DNA from: an uncultured Clostridia bacterium
GTDB taxonomy: Bacteria > Bacillota > Clostridia > UBA1381 > UMGS1253
Direction: 5' to 3'
DNA length: 20,830 bases
NCBI GenBank assembly: GCA_934456295.1
Contig: CAKSHB010000025.1
Coordinates: 1 to 20,830 of the forward strand
The notes under the pieces are model-generated. The model was not told where the DNA came from, made no database searches, and saw only the letters and a list, made by a program, of their open reading frames with translations. Shown one piece after another: positions 13,059-20,470 of this stretch (position 1 is the first letter of the stretch; every line of letters begins with the position of its first letter). Both the position numbers and the translations under genes were made by a program.

Positions 13059-15473
13059 ATGAAATATAACTATACTGAAATTGAGAAAAAGTGGCAGAAA
13101 AAATGGGAGGAAAACGAAACCTTTAAGGCATCTAATGAAGATTTATCAAAGCCGAAGTTTTATGCTTTGGTTGAATTTCCTTATCCGTCGGGACATGGTT
13201 TGCATGTAGGTCACCCGCGCGGTTATACGGCTCTTGATATTGTTTCGAGAAAGAGAAGGCTTCAGGGATATAATGTGCTTTACCCCATGGGCTGGGACGC
13301 ATTCGGGCTTCCGACGGAAAATTTTGCTATGAAAAACAAAATTCACCCCAGCAAGGTTACGGCGGATAATGTGGCACATTTTAAAGAGCAGCTCAAAAGC
13401 CTTGGTTTTTCATTTGACTGGTCGCGAGAGATAAATACGACGGACAAGGATTACTATAAATGGACACAGTGGATTTTCTTAAAGCTGTTTGAGCATGGTT
13501 TGGCATATAAGCAGGAAATGCCGATAAACTGGTGCACAAGCTGTAAGGTCGGACTGTCAAACGAGGAGGTTGTTGACGGCGTATGCGAGCGCTGCGGCAG
13601 TGAGGTTGTGCAGAAACGCAAGAGCCAGTGGATGCTTAAAATTACAGAATATGCACAGCGCCTTATCGATGATTTGGACGACCTTGACTTTATTGAAAAA
13701 GTAAAAATACAGCAGAAAAACTGGATAGGACGTTCCGAGGGCGCCGAGGTTAAGTTTAAGATTGACGGCGCGGACGAGGAGCTTGTGGTTTATACAACAC
13801 GTCCCGATACGCTTTTCGGTGCAACGTATGTTGTTTTGTCGCCGGAGCATCCGTATGTGGAAAAATGGAGCGGCAAAATCAAAAATTATGATGATGTAAT
13901 CGAGTATCAGAAGCTTGCTGCGAGAAAGTCGGAGTTTGAGCGCACGGAGCTTGCAAAGGATAAGACCGGCGTGGCGCTTGAGGGCATATATGCCGTAAAC
14001 CCCGTAAACGGGGCAAAAATACCCGTGTGGATTTCCGATTATGTACTTATGACTTACGGCACGGGCGCAATTATGGCTGTGCCTGCCCATGATACGCGTG
14101 ACTGGGATTTTGCAAAGAAGTTTAACCTTCCGATTATTGAGGTTGTTTCGGGCGGAGAAAATGTTCAGGAGCAGGCATACACCGATGTTGCGGACGGAAC
14201 TATGGTAAATTCGGGTTTTTTGACGGGCAAAAGCGTCAAAGAGGCAATAGGCGAGATGATAGATTATCTTGAGGAGAACGGACTCGGTAAACGCAAGGTG
14301 AACTATAAGCTGCGCGACTGGGTATTTTCGCGCCAGCGCTATTGGGGCGAGCCTATTCCGCTGGTTCACTGCGACAAATGCGGCTGGGTGGCAATCCCCG
14401 AAAGCGAGCTTCCGCTCACATTGCCCGAGCTTGAGGACTATGAGCCGACTGATAACGGCGAATCGCCTCTTGCAAAAATGACGGATTGGGTTAATACGAC
14501 TTGCCCGCACTGTCATGGTCCGGCAAAGCGTGAAACCGATACAATGCCTCAGTGGGCAGGTTCATCGTGGTATTTCCTCAGATATATTGACCCGCATAAC
14601 AGCAATGCGCTTGCGGACAGCGACCTTTTGAAATATTGGCTGCCTGTCGACTGGTATAACGGCGGTATGGAGCATACAACGCTTCATTTGCTCTATTCAC
14701 GTTTCTGGCATAAGTTTTTGTATGATATAGGAGCTGTGCCGACAAAGGAGCCTTATCAGAAACGTACGTCGCACGGAATGATTTTGGGCGCGAATAACGA
14801 GAAAATGTCAAAATCGCGCGGAAATGTTGTAAATCCCGATGACGTTGTGCGTGAGTTCGGAGCGGACACATTCAGAACATATGAGATGTTTATAGGTGCG
14901 TTTGACCAGGCAACACCGTGGTCGGAGCAGGGCGTAAAGGGCTGCTATAAGTTCCTTGAGAGAGTATGGAATTTACAGAATATGCTTACAGACGATGAGG
15001 GCTACAGCGCCGATATGGAGAGCGCTATGCATAAGGCGGTAAAGAAGGTAAGCGAGGATATTGAGCGCATGAAGTACAATACGGCGATTGCGACGCTGAT
15101 GTCACTTGTGAACGATTTTACAAAGAAGAGCTCAATCACACGCGGCGAGCTGCGCACTTTTTTGATTTTGCTTAATCCGACGGCGCCTCATATTACGGAG
15201 GAGATGTGGGAAAAGGCAGGCTTCGGCGGCGAAATTTCGCAGACTTCATGGCCGGATTATGACGAGGCAAAGACTGTTGACAATGAGATTGAAATTGTGC
15301 TTCAGATTAACGGCAAAATCCGCGACAAGCTTGTTATTGCGGCAGACCTTGACAGAGATGCGATACAGGAGGCGGCAATGCAGAGCGAAAAGGTTAAAGA
15401 GGAAATTTCGGGCAAGCAGATTGTGAAGGTAATTGTTGTGCCCGGAAAGCTGGTAAATATAGTTGTAAAATAA
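13059..15473 (+). CDS. leuS: Leucyl-tRNA synthetase
   Basis: LeuRS charges tRNA-Leu. The 804-residue protein is the usual bacterial length. It has the class I HIGH motif as HVGH (49-52, in 'PYPSGHGLHVGH'), the CP1 editing insertion with the threonine-rich 'YTTRPDT' (245-251) and 'GTGAIMAVPAHDTRD' (334-348, ending in the editing Asp348), and KMSKS (582-586). Cysteine pairs 'CTSC..CERC' and 'CDKC..CPHC' resemble zinc-binding sites. The start follows rsfS by four bases with GGAGG nine bases upstream, inside the end of rsfS. A GC-rich terminator follows. No T-box leader is possible in this arrangement. Confidence 0.97.
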   Translation: MKYNYTEIEKKWQKKWEENETFKASNEDLSKPKFYALVEFPYPSGHGLHVGHPRGYTALDIVSRKRRLQGYNVLYPMGWDAFGLPTENFAMKNKIHPSKVTADNVAHFKEQLKSLGFSFDWSREINTTDKDYYKWTQWIFLKLFEHGLAYKQEMPINWCTSCKVGLSNEEVVDGVCERCGSEVVQKRKSQWMLKITEYAQRLIDDLDDLDFIEKVKIQQKNWIGRSEGAEVKFKIDGADEELVVYTTRPDTLFGATYVVLSPEHPYVEKWSGKIKNYDDVIEYQKLAARKSEFERTELAKDKTGVALEGIYAVNPVNGAKIPVWISDYVLMTYGTGAIMAVPAHDTRDWDFAKKFNLPIIEVVSGGENVQEQAYTDVADGTMVNSGFLTGKSVKEAIGEMIDYLEENGLGKRKVNYKLRDWVFSRQRYWGEPIPLVHCDKCGWVAIPESELPLTLPELEDYEPTDNGESPLAKMTDWVNTTCPHCHGPAKRETDTMPQWAGSSWYFLRYIDPHNSNALADSDLLKYWLPVDWYNGGMEHTTLHLLYSRFWHKFLYDIGAVPTKEPYQKRTSHGMILGANNEKMSKSRGNVVNPDDVVREFGADTFRTYEMFIGAFDQATPWSEQGVKGCYKFLERVWNLQNMLTDDEGYSADMESAMHKAVKKVSEDIERMKYNTAIATLMSLVNDFTKKSSITRGELRTFLILLNPTAPHITEEMWEKAGFGGEISQTSWPDYDEAKTVDNEIEIVLQINGKIRDKLVIAADLDRDAIQEAAMQSEKVKEEISGKQIVKVIVVPGKLVNIVVK

Positions 15474-15490
15474 TTTACGATAAATAGCAA

Positions 15491-15525
15491 ATCGCGCCGA
15501 GGCAAAAGCTGCGGCGCGGTTTTTT
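15491..15525 (+). terminator. Rho-independent terminator after leuS
   Basis: CGCGCCG (15493-15499) pairs with CGGCGCG (15512-15518) around a smaller inner stem (GGC/GCT with AAAA loop), followed by six T residues. Confidence 0.88.
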
Positions 15526-15595
15526 GTATGTATATATAAACAACTGAGAAATACTGCAAATGGCTGAAAAACATACGGCATATCGGCAAAAAAAT

Positions 15596-15633
15596 AAGGA
15601 GCCGAAATAAGGGGTGGGAACGGCTCCTTTTTA
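15596..15633. terminator. Second hairpin, likely terminator for htrA (bidirectional)
   Basis: AAGGAGCCG (15596-15604) pairs with CGGCTCCTT (15621-15629). On the plus strand the stem is followed by a short T run. On the minus strand it is followed by TTATTTTTTT-like sequence, so it can stop htrA transcription arriving from the other side. Confidence 0.65.
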
Positions 15634-15635
15634 TC

Positions 15636-15678
15636 AAAATTCCCTCATCTGTGGTGAGCAGGAATAGGGGGAATTTTT
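15636..15678. repeat. Inverted repeat between leuS and htrA
   Basis: AAAATTCCC (15636-15644) pairs with GGGAATTTT (15669-15677), and CTCA/TGAG can pair inside. It lies 38 bases beyond the htrA stop. It may be part of the htrA 3' end or an extra terminator for readthrough from leuS. Confidence 0.5.
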
Positions 15679-15715
15679 AAGGTGTATATACTTAACTGAT
15701 AAACGCTGCAGCCGA

Positions 15716-17008
15716 TTATCTGCTTTGGCTGCTGCTGTTCTGGCTGTTGCTGTTCATAGCAGGCTTATCTTCGCCGAGAGTGAGCTGGATATCCATAGCC
15801 GAGCCGCTGCGCACAACCGTAAGTGTAACTGTGTCACCGACTTTGCATTGGTCACGCAGCTCGTTGAGTGCGTCAACGGTTTCAACGCTCTGACCGTTAA
15901 ATTTTGTGATAACGTCGCCGCTCTTTATGCCTGCTTTTTCAGCGGCAGAAAATTCGGCAACATTTGTAACATATATGCCGACAGGAAGCTTGTAATACTG
16001 CGACATTTCCTCTGTGATGTTACGACCGCCTATGCCTATTACGGGGCGTCCCTGTACATAGCCCACACTCATGAGGTCGGAGATTATCGGTTTGGCAATG
16101 TCTGTCGGGATTGCAAAACCAAGCCCTTCAACACCTGCCGATGCCATCTTTGCACTGTTTATTCCGATAACTTCGCCGTATGCGTTTACAAGAGCGCCGC
16201 CCGAGTTGCCGCTGTTGATGGCGGCGTCTGTCTGAAGCAGTGTGTACTCAGTTCCGTCAACAGTAACAGTTCTGTTTGTTGCACTGATGATACCTGTTGT
16301 AACCGTGCCGGCAAGTTCCTGACCGAGCGGATTTCCTATAGCAACCGCAAGCTCGCCGACTTCAACATTGCCGGAATTTCCGAGTGTGGCAGAAGTGAGT
16401 CCGCTTGCCTCAATTTTAATCACAGCCAAATCGGTTTGTGAGTCTGTGCCGATAAGCTTTGCGTCATATTCCTCTTTTGTGTTCAGTGTAACCTTGATTG
16501 ATGAAGCGCCTGAAACAACGTGATTGTTTGTTACAATGTAGCCGTCAGAGCTGATGATAATGCCCGAGCCGCTGCTCTGTGTCTGCGTAGGCATCATAAA
16601 TATGTTGTTTGATGACTGACCTGTAACAACTATGCCGACAACTGCGGGACCGACACGGCGCGCAATTTCAACAATGCTCAGCGGTTCCTGACCGCTTGAG
16701 GAGGTTCCCTGCAAACCAAGCGCGCTTGATATGTCAACTTTGTTGCGCAAATCGTTTCCGTCCCTGAATATGACTGCCGAGTCGGAGGCCAGGCTGCCGA
16801 ATACGGGAGAGAATACAAAAGCGCCAAGCACGCCTGTACACAAAAGGCTTGTAATGAGTGCAGTGACAAGTGCGACTACCCATGGCTTTTTGAACTTGCT
16901 TTCTTTATGCACAGGTGACGCATGCGATACAACAAGCGCGTTCTGCGGCTTTTCTTTTTTTTCAATGCCCATTTGATAATCGTCCGGATACCAATTATAG
17001 TTACTCAT
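15716..17008 (-). CDS. htrA: Membrane-anchored HtrA/DegP-type serine protease
   Basis: HtrA proteases degrade misfolded exported proteins at the cell surface. The 430-residue protein has a cytosolic N-terminal tail, one membrane segment (about 43-67) and a trypsin-like domain with the catalytic triad H163 ('VTNNHVVS'), D193 ('QTDLAVIK') and S269 ('INSGNSGGAL'). One PDZ domain follows at about 325-415 ('GIYVTNVAEFSAAEKAGIKSGDVI'), and the tail is Ser/Asn/Gln-rich. GAGGTGA precedes the ATG. It lies downstream of a two-component system on the same strand, separated by a terminator hairpin, and its upstream region holds a TATAAT box with regularly spaced hexamers. Substrates are unknown; the SLH proteins in this window would be plausible clients. 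Confidence 0.95.
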   Translation of the reverse strand: MSNYNWYPDDYQMGIEKKEKPQNALVVSHASPVHKESKFKKPWVVALVTALITSLLCTGVLGAFVFSPVFGSLASDSAVIFRDGNDLRNKVDISSALGLQGTSSSGQEPLSIVEIARRVGPAVVGIVVTGQSSNNIFMMPTQTQSSGSGIIISSDGYIVTNNHVVSGASSIKVTLNTKEEYDAKLIGTDSQTDLAVIKIEASGLTSATLGNSGNVEVGELAVAIGNPLGQELAGTVTTGIISATNRTVTVDGTEYTLLQTDAAINSGNSGGALVNAYGEVIGINSAKMASAGVEGLGFAIPTDIAKPIISDLMSVGYVQGRPVIGIGGRNITEEMSQYYKLPVGIYVTNVAEFSAAEKAGIKSGDVITKFNGQSVETVDALNELRDQCKVGDTVTLTVVRSGSAMDIQLTLGEDKPAMNSNSQNSSSQSR

Positions 17009-17054
17009 GATAAAATCACCTCAGTAAAATTATTTTTTTTATCTTACAAGACAT

Positions 17055-17097
17055 ATTATACAACCTCTTTTTGTCAAAAGTATGAATAAAGTGTAAA
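17055..17097 (-). promoter_or_regulatory. htrA promoter region with 11-bp-spaced hexamers
   Basis: On the minus strand TTTACA (17097-17092), TTCATA (17086-17081) and GACAAA (17075-17070) lie at an exact 11-base period upstream of TATAAT (17060-17055). Hexamers every 11 bases are the usual binding pattern of PhoB/OmpR-family regulators. No -35 box sits 16-18 bases from the -10; the only TTGACA is 11 bases away, too close for standard use. This fits an activator-dependent promoter, which is inference. Confidence 0.45.
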
Positions 17098-17135
17098 AAG
17101 CACAATAAAAATTTTGGAAATTTCTACTGTGCTTT
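17095..17135 (-). terminator. Terminator after the sensor kinase gene
   Basis: On the minus strand AAAGCACA (17135-17128) pairs with TGTGCTTT (17104-17097) and a T run follows. It separates the kinase gene from htrA, which then needs its own promoter. Confidence 0.6.
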
Positions 17136-17162
17136 AAAACGTTAAAATTTGTTTTATATATT

Positions 17163-18611
17163 CTATGCAAGTTCAAGCGAGAATATAAATGTTGTTCTTT
17201 TTGCAGGGTGATTCGGATTACCGCCGTATTCTTCGTCGGAAATATCAACACTGTTTACAACAATGTTTTCATTGTGAATGGAGAGAATATTTTTTACGAG
17301 ATACAGCCCAAGCCCTGTTCCTTTTTTGTCATTGCGCGATTTATCGGTTTTAAAGAAACGGTCGAAAACATGCGGCAAATCCTCGCTCTCTATGCCGAAG
17401 CCCTCATTTGTGACCGCAGTGTACGCTTTGCCGCACTTTGTGAAGACCTTTATGTCAAGGTGTGCCGCAGGGTCGGAAAATTTTACCGCATTATCCATGA
17501 GGTTTGTGATGACGCGCGATATTGAATCCCTGTCAGCGATTACATTCACATGTTCACTCGGAAAATCGATATTTACATCAAGCTTTTTATTCTCGATTGC
17601 ATTTTCAAATTTTATCACAGTAAGCCTTATCATTTCGGCAAGGTCAAACGGCTTCATGTCGAGCGAAAACTGTCCGAGACTCATTTTTGAAATATCAAGC
17701 ATGTCGGTCACAAGCCGTGCAAGCCGTTTTGACTCACTCAGTGCAATTTCGAGATATTCATTTGCGCGCTCCTTCGGAATTGTCCCGTTTAATACGTTTT
17801 CAATAAAACCCGATATTGTGGTCATCGGTGTACGCAGCTCATGCGAAACGTTCACGATAAAGGCGGTGTGCGTATCGTCAAGCTGCTGGAGCGAATCTGC
17901 CATGTAGTTAAATGTGGCTCCGAGCTGTGCAATTTCGTCTTTGCCCTTTACGTTGACACGCGCCTTAAAGTTTCCCGAGGCAATATTCTTTGCCGCCTGA
18001 TTTATGCTTTTCAGCGAACGTGACATTTTCTGTGATATAAGGTATGAAATTATGAGCGCAACAAGTATTACGGCGGCGCTTATCGCTATAAACAGTCTGC
18101 CTGTGTTAAACCTGTCGCGGTCAAGATTTGGCAGGGGAGCGTTCATAAATACTACGCCCGCAACCTCATTATTGTATACAACGGGGTAACCTACCGTGAG
18201 CACGGTTTCGGAAAAAATACCGCCGAAATTTCCCGTAGTTTTCAGAACAGAGCCTGACAGCGGCTCACGCAGATATTCACTGCTTACTGTCGTATAAGAG
18301 TCGGATATGCGCGAAGTTTTGGCAACAATTTCGCCCTTTGTATTTGCGATGATTATGTGAGATGAGCTTATGGCGCTGATGGTATTTAAGTTATCGATAT
18401 AAATTTTTCTGTAAATAAGGTCATTTCGCTCAATCTGCATGCTGACAGTCATTTCGGCAATAGTCGGAGCAATCTCCTGCAAATCGCTCGCCTTCTGACG
18501 CACGGCATAATTGCCCAGCATACTGAAAAGCAAAACGCCCGTCAGAAAAAAGCTGACGAATAAAATAGCGATATTTGAGCCCATCAGCTTGGCAAATATG
18601 GTTTTAAACAT
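17163..18611 (-). CDS. HAMP-domain sensor histidine kinase
   Basis: This 482-residue kinase has a first membrane helix (about 12-34), an extracellular sensor of about 135 residues (35-170), a second helix (171-193), a HAMP domain (about 194-247), and HisKA with the phosphorylated H257 in 'NVSHELRTP'. The ATPase domain shows the N box 'NLMDNAVKF' (370-378), a G1 box 'NEGFGI' (402-407), the F box 'FDRFFK' and G2 'GTGLGL' (431-436). In the G1 box Asn402 replaces the more common Asp, a variant seen in other kinases. The ATG directly follows the regulator's stop codon with GAGGTG inside the regulator gene, so the two are translationally coupled. The sensor size and the htrA neighbour suggest surface or secretion stress sensing (CssS/PhoR-like), but the signal is unknown. 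Confidence 0.93.
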   Translation of the reverse strand: MFKTIFAKLMGSNIAILFVSFFLTGVLLFSMLGNYAVRQKASDLQEIAPTIAEMTVSMQIERNDLIYRKIYIDNLNTISAISSSHIIIANTKGEIVAKTSRISDSYTTVSSEYLREPLSGSVLKTTGNFGGIFSETVLTVGYPVVYNNEVAGVVFMNAPLPNLDRDRFNTGRLFIAISAAVILVALIISYLISQKMSRSLKSINQAAKNIASGNFKARVNVKGKDEIAQLGATFNYMADSLQQLDDTHTAFIVNVSHELRTPMTTISGFIENVLNGTIPKERANEYLEIALSESKRLARLVTDMLDISKMSLGQFSLDMKPFDLAEMIRLTVIKFENAIENKKLDVNIDFPSEHVNVIADRDSISRVITNLMDNAVKFSDPAAHLDIKVFTKCGKAYTAVTNEGFGIESEDLPHVFDRFFKTDKSRNDKKGTGLGLYLVKNILSIHNENIVVNSVDISDEEYGGNPNHPAKRTTFIFSLELA

Positions 18612-19298
18612 TTATTTCACCTCGAATTTATATCCGACGCCCCATACTGTTTTAAGCTGCCAGTTTTTCTCATGCCCTTCAAGCTTTTCACGCAGTCTTT
18701 TAACGTGAACATCAACTGTACGCGAATCGCCGAAGTAATCAAAGCCCCACACCTCTTCAAGAAGCTGCTCGCGCGTATATACGCGGTTGGGATTTGAACA
18801 CAGGAAATATAAAAGCTCAAGCTCTTTCGGCGGAACATCTACCGTTTCGCCTTCAATTTTCAGTTCATAATTTGAAAGGTTAATAATCAGATTGGGGTAC
18901 ACAACCTCTTTTGAAATATCCTGCCCCTTAGACTCATAACGGCGCATAACGGCCTTTATGCGCGCAATAAGCTCTTTGCTTTCAAACGGCTTTACCATGT
19001 AATCGTCGGCTCCGAGCTCAAGTCCGAGAACTTTGTCGAAAGTGTCGCCCTTTGCCGTAAGCATAATAATCGGAATATTGCTCACGCGCCTTATCTCGCG
19101 GCATACCTGCCAGCCGTCAACCTTAGGCATCATAACGTCAAGCAGCACGAGGTTCGGCGCTTCGGTTTTAAACTTCTCGATTGCCTTTACACCGTCGTTT
19201 GCAACGATGGTTGTGTAACCCTCTTTCTCGAGGCAGAGTCTTATAAGCTCCGCGATGTTTGTATCATCATCTACGATAAGTACTTTTGTCTGCTGCAT
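18612..19298 (-). CDS. OmpR/PhoB-family response regulator
   Basis: The 228-residue regulator has a receiver domain (1-118) with acidic pocket D10-D11, phospho-acceptor D54 ('LVLLDVMMP'), T81 ('MLTAKG') and K103 ('DYMVKPFE'). A winged-helix DNA-binding domain (about 130-226) follows with 'LTxxE'-like 'VPPKELELLYFL', the recognition helix 'DSRTVDVHVKRLREKL' and the wing 'WQLKTVWGVGYKFE'. It should be phosphorylated by the kinase encoded immediately downstream and bind direct repeats at 11-bp period. GGAGG lies seven bases before the ATG. Its leader contains two copies of an 18-base repeat. Confidence 0.95.
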   Translation of the reverse strand: MQQTKVLIVDDDTNIAELIRLCLEKEGYTTIVANDGVKAIEKFKTEAPNLVLLDVMMPKVDGWQVCREIRRVSNIPIIMLTAKGDTFDKVLGLELGADDYMVKPFESKELIARIKAVMRRYESKGQDISKEVVYPNLIINLSNYELKIEGETVDVPPKELELLYFLCSNPNRVYTREQLLEEVWGFDYFGDSRTVDVHVKRLREKLEGHEKNWQLKTVWGVGYKFEVK

Positions 19299-19349
19299 AA
19301 TTATTCCTCCTTTAAATACATAGGGAATTATATGAGTAGTTTTTGTATT

Positions 19350-19440
19350 AAAAAAATTCCTTTAAAAGCCAAATATTTTATATCCGTCCGGTCTGCAAGT
19401 CGGCATATATGCAAAAAATCTCAAAAAAATCCCTTTAAAA
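19350..19440. repeat. Pair of 18-bp direct repeats upstream of the regulator gene
   Basis: AAAAAAATTCCTTTAAAA (19350-19367) and AAAAAAATCCCTTTAAAA (19423-19440) differ at one base and start 73 bases apart. On the minus strand each contains TTTAAAGG, also found at the real ribosome binding site (19316-19309). They lie in the 290-base gap between the divergent regulator and proB genes. Apart from the promoters and a short GCATATATGC palindrome (19403-19412), I see nothing else in that gap. Confidence 0.75.
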
Positions 19441-19442
19441 TC

Positions 19443-19451
19443 AGTATAACA
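19443..19451 (-). promoter_or_regulatory. Extended -10 promoter of the two-component operon
   Basis: On the minus strand TGT-TATACT (19451-19443) forms an extended -10 box; the -35 position (TTTATT at 19471-19466) is weak. The implied leader is about 135 bases long. Confidence 0.45.
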
Positions 19452-19525
19452 CAGATAATATTAATAATAAAGAAAATTTTTTGTTAATTTTTGAGAAAAG
19501 ATTTTAACAAGCCAAATCTTTTTAC

Positions 19526-19554
19526 TTTACAATTTTAAAAATCCGTATTATACT
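19526..19554 (+). promoter_or_regulatory. Promoter of proB
   Basis: TTTACA (19526-19531) and TATACT (19549-19554) are 17 bases apart, about 35 bases before the proB start. Confidence 0.65.
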
Positions 19555-19588
19555 TGTATATATATAATAAAGAAAGTAGTGAATTGTT

Positions 19589-20383
19589 TTGCAAAATATA
19601 TCGCTTAAAGATGCAAAGAGAATTGTGTTTAAAGTCGGAACGTCAACACTGACTCATGAAAACGGAAAATTAAACATACTGCGCGTGGAAAAGCTTGCGC
19701 GTGTACTGTGTGATTTGCGCAATGCCGGAAAGGATATCGTATTGGTGTCATCGGGTGCGGTTGCGGTAGGTGTTGCAAAGGTCGGTGAAAAGGAACACCC
19801 GAAGGCGCTGCCTCATAAGCAGGCGCTTGCCGCTGTGGGACAGAGCGAACTGATGTATCTGTATGACAAGCTTTTCTCGGAATATAACAATACGGTTGCA
19901 CAGGTGCTTTTGACCGTTGATGTAATGGAGCACAGTCTGCGCAAGCAGAATGCCCAAAATACGTTTGAAACACTCATGGAGCTTGGCGTAATACCGATTG
20001 TGAACGAAAATGACACGGTATCCACGGAGGAGCTTGAATTCGGCGACAACGATACACTGTCTGCGATGGTTGCGGACCTTATTGATGCCGATTTGCTCAT
20101 TATATTATCCGATATAGACGGACTTTATGACAAAGACCCGAAAAGCAACAGTGATGCACAGCTTATACATATTGTGGAAAGAATTGATGACAATATCAGA
20201 GAATGTGCGGGCGGAGCGGGCAGCAGACGCGGTACGGGCGGCATGGTTACAAAGCTGCGCGCCGGTGAAATTGCGGCAAAGTCGGGCATAGATATGGTGA
20301 TTATAAACGGTGAAAATCCGTACGATATATATAAAGTGCTTAATGATGAATCTGTCGGGACAAAGTTTTTGGCACAGAAATAG
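19589..20383 (+). CDS. proB: Glutamate 5-kinase (no PUA domain)
   Basis: ProB phosphorylates glutamate in the first step of proline synthesis. The 264-residue protein is only the amino-acid kinase domain: 'RIVFKVGTSTL' (11-21), 'SSGAVAVG' (54-61), 'IPIVNENDTVS' (135-145), 'FGDNDTLSAMVA' (151-162) and 'LSDIDGLYDKDP' (173-184). The C-terminal PUA domain of the E. coli enzyme (about 367 residues) is absent, as in many shorter ProB proteins. The start is TTG at 19589, because no in-frame ATG or GTG lies near the conserved N-terminus; the ribosome binding site (AAGAAAG region) is weak. A weak start and site may lower expression. proA follows after 87 bases. Confidence 0.94.
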   Translation: MQNISLKDAKRIVFKVGTSTLTHENGKLNILRVEKLARVLCDLRNAGKDIVLVSSGAVAVGVAKVGEKEHPKALPHKQALAAVGQSELMYLYDKLFSEYNNTVAQVLLTVDVMEHSLRKQNAQNTFETLMELGVIPIVNENDTVSTEELEFGDNDTLSAMVADLIDADLLIILSDIDGLYDKDPKSNSDAQLIHIVERIDDNIRECAGGAGSRRGTGGMVTKLRAGEIAAKSGIDMVIINGENPYDIYKVLNDESVGTKFLAQK

Positions 20384-20470
20384 AGAAAGAAAAACATCGG
20401 AAAAGAACGGCAGACGGCTCAGATATAGGAACGGCTGCGAAAGGTTAAAAACGGAAAGGCTGTGAGAAAT

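Noticed and set aside
13557..14516. 319-codon minus-strand frame
   Set aside because: It is a shadow of leuS with no ribosome binding site or recognisable motif.
15725..16441. 238-codon plus-strand frame
   Set aside because: It is antisense to htrA, which has an intact catalytic triad.
19482..19509. TGTTAA...TTAACA inverted repeat upstream of the regulator gene as a Pho box
   Set aside because: Pho-type boxes are direct repeats at 11-bp period; the hexamers one period away do not match, so this is probably chance in A/T-rich DNA.
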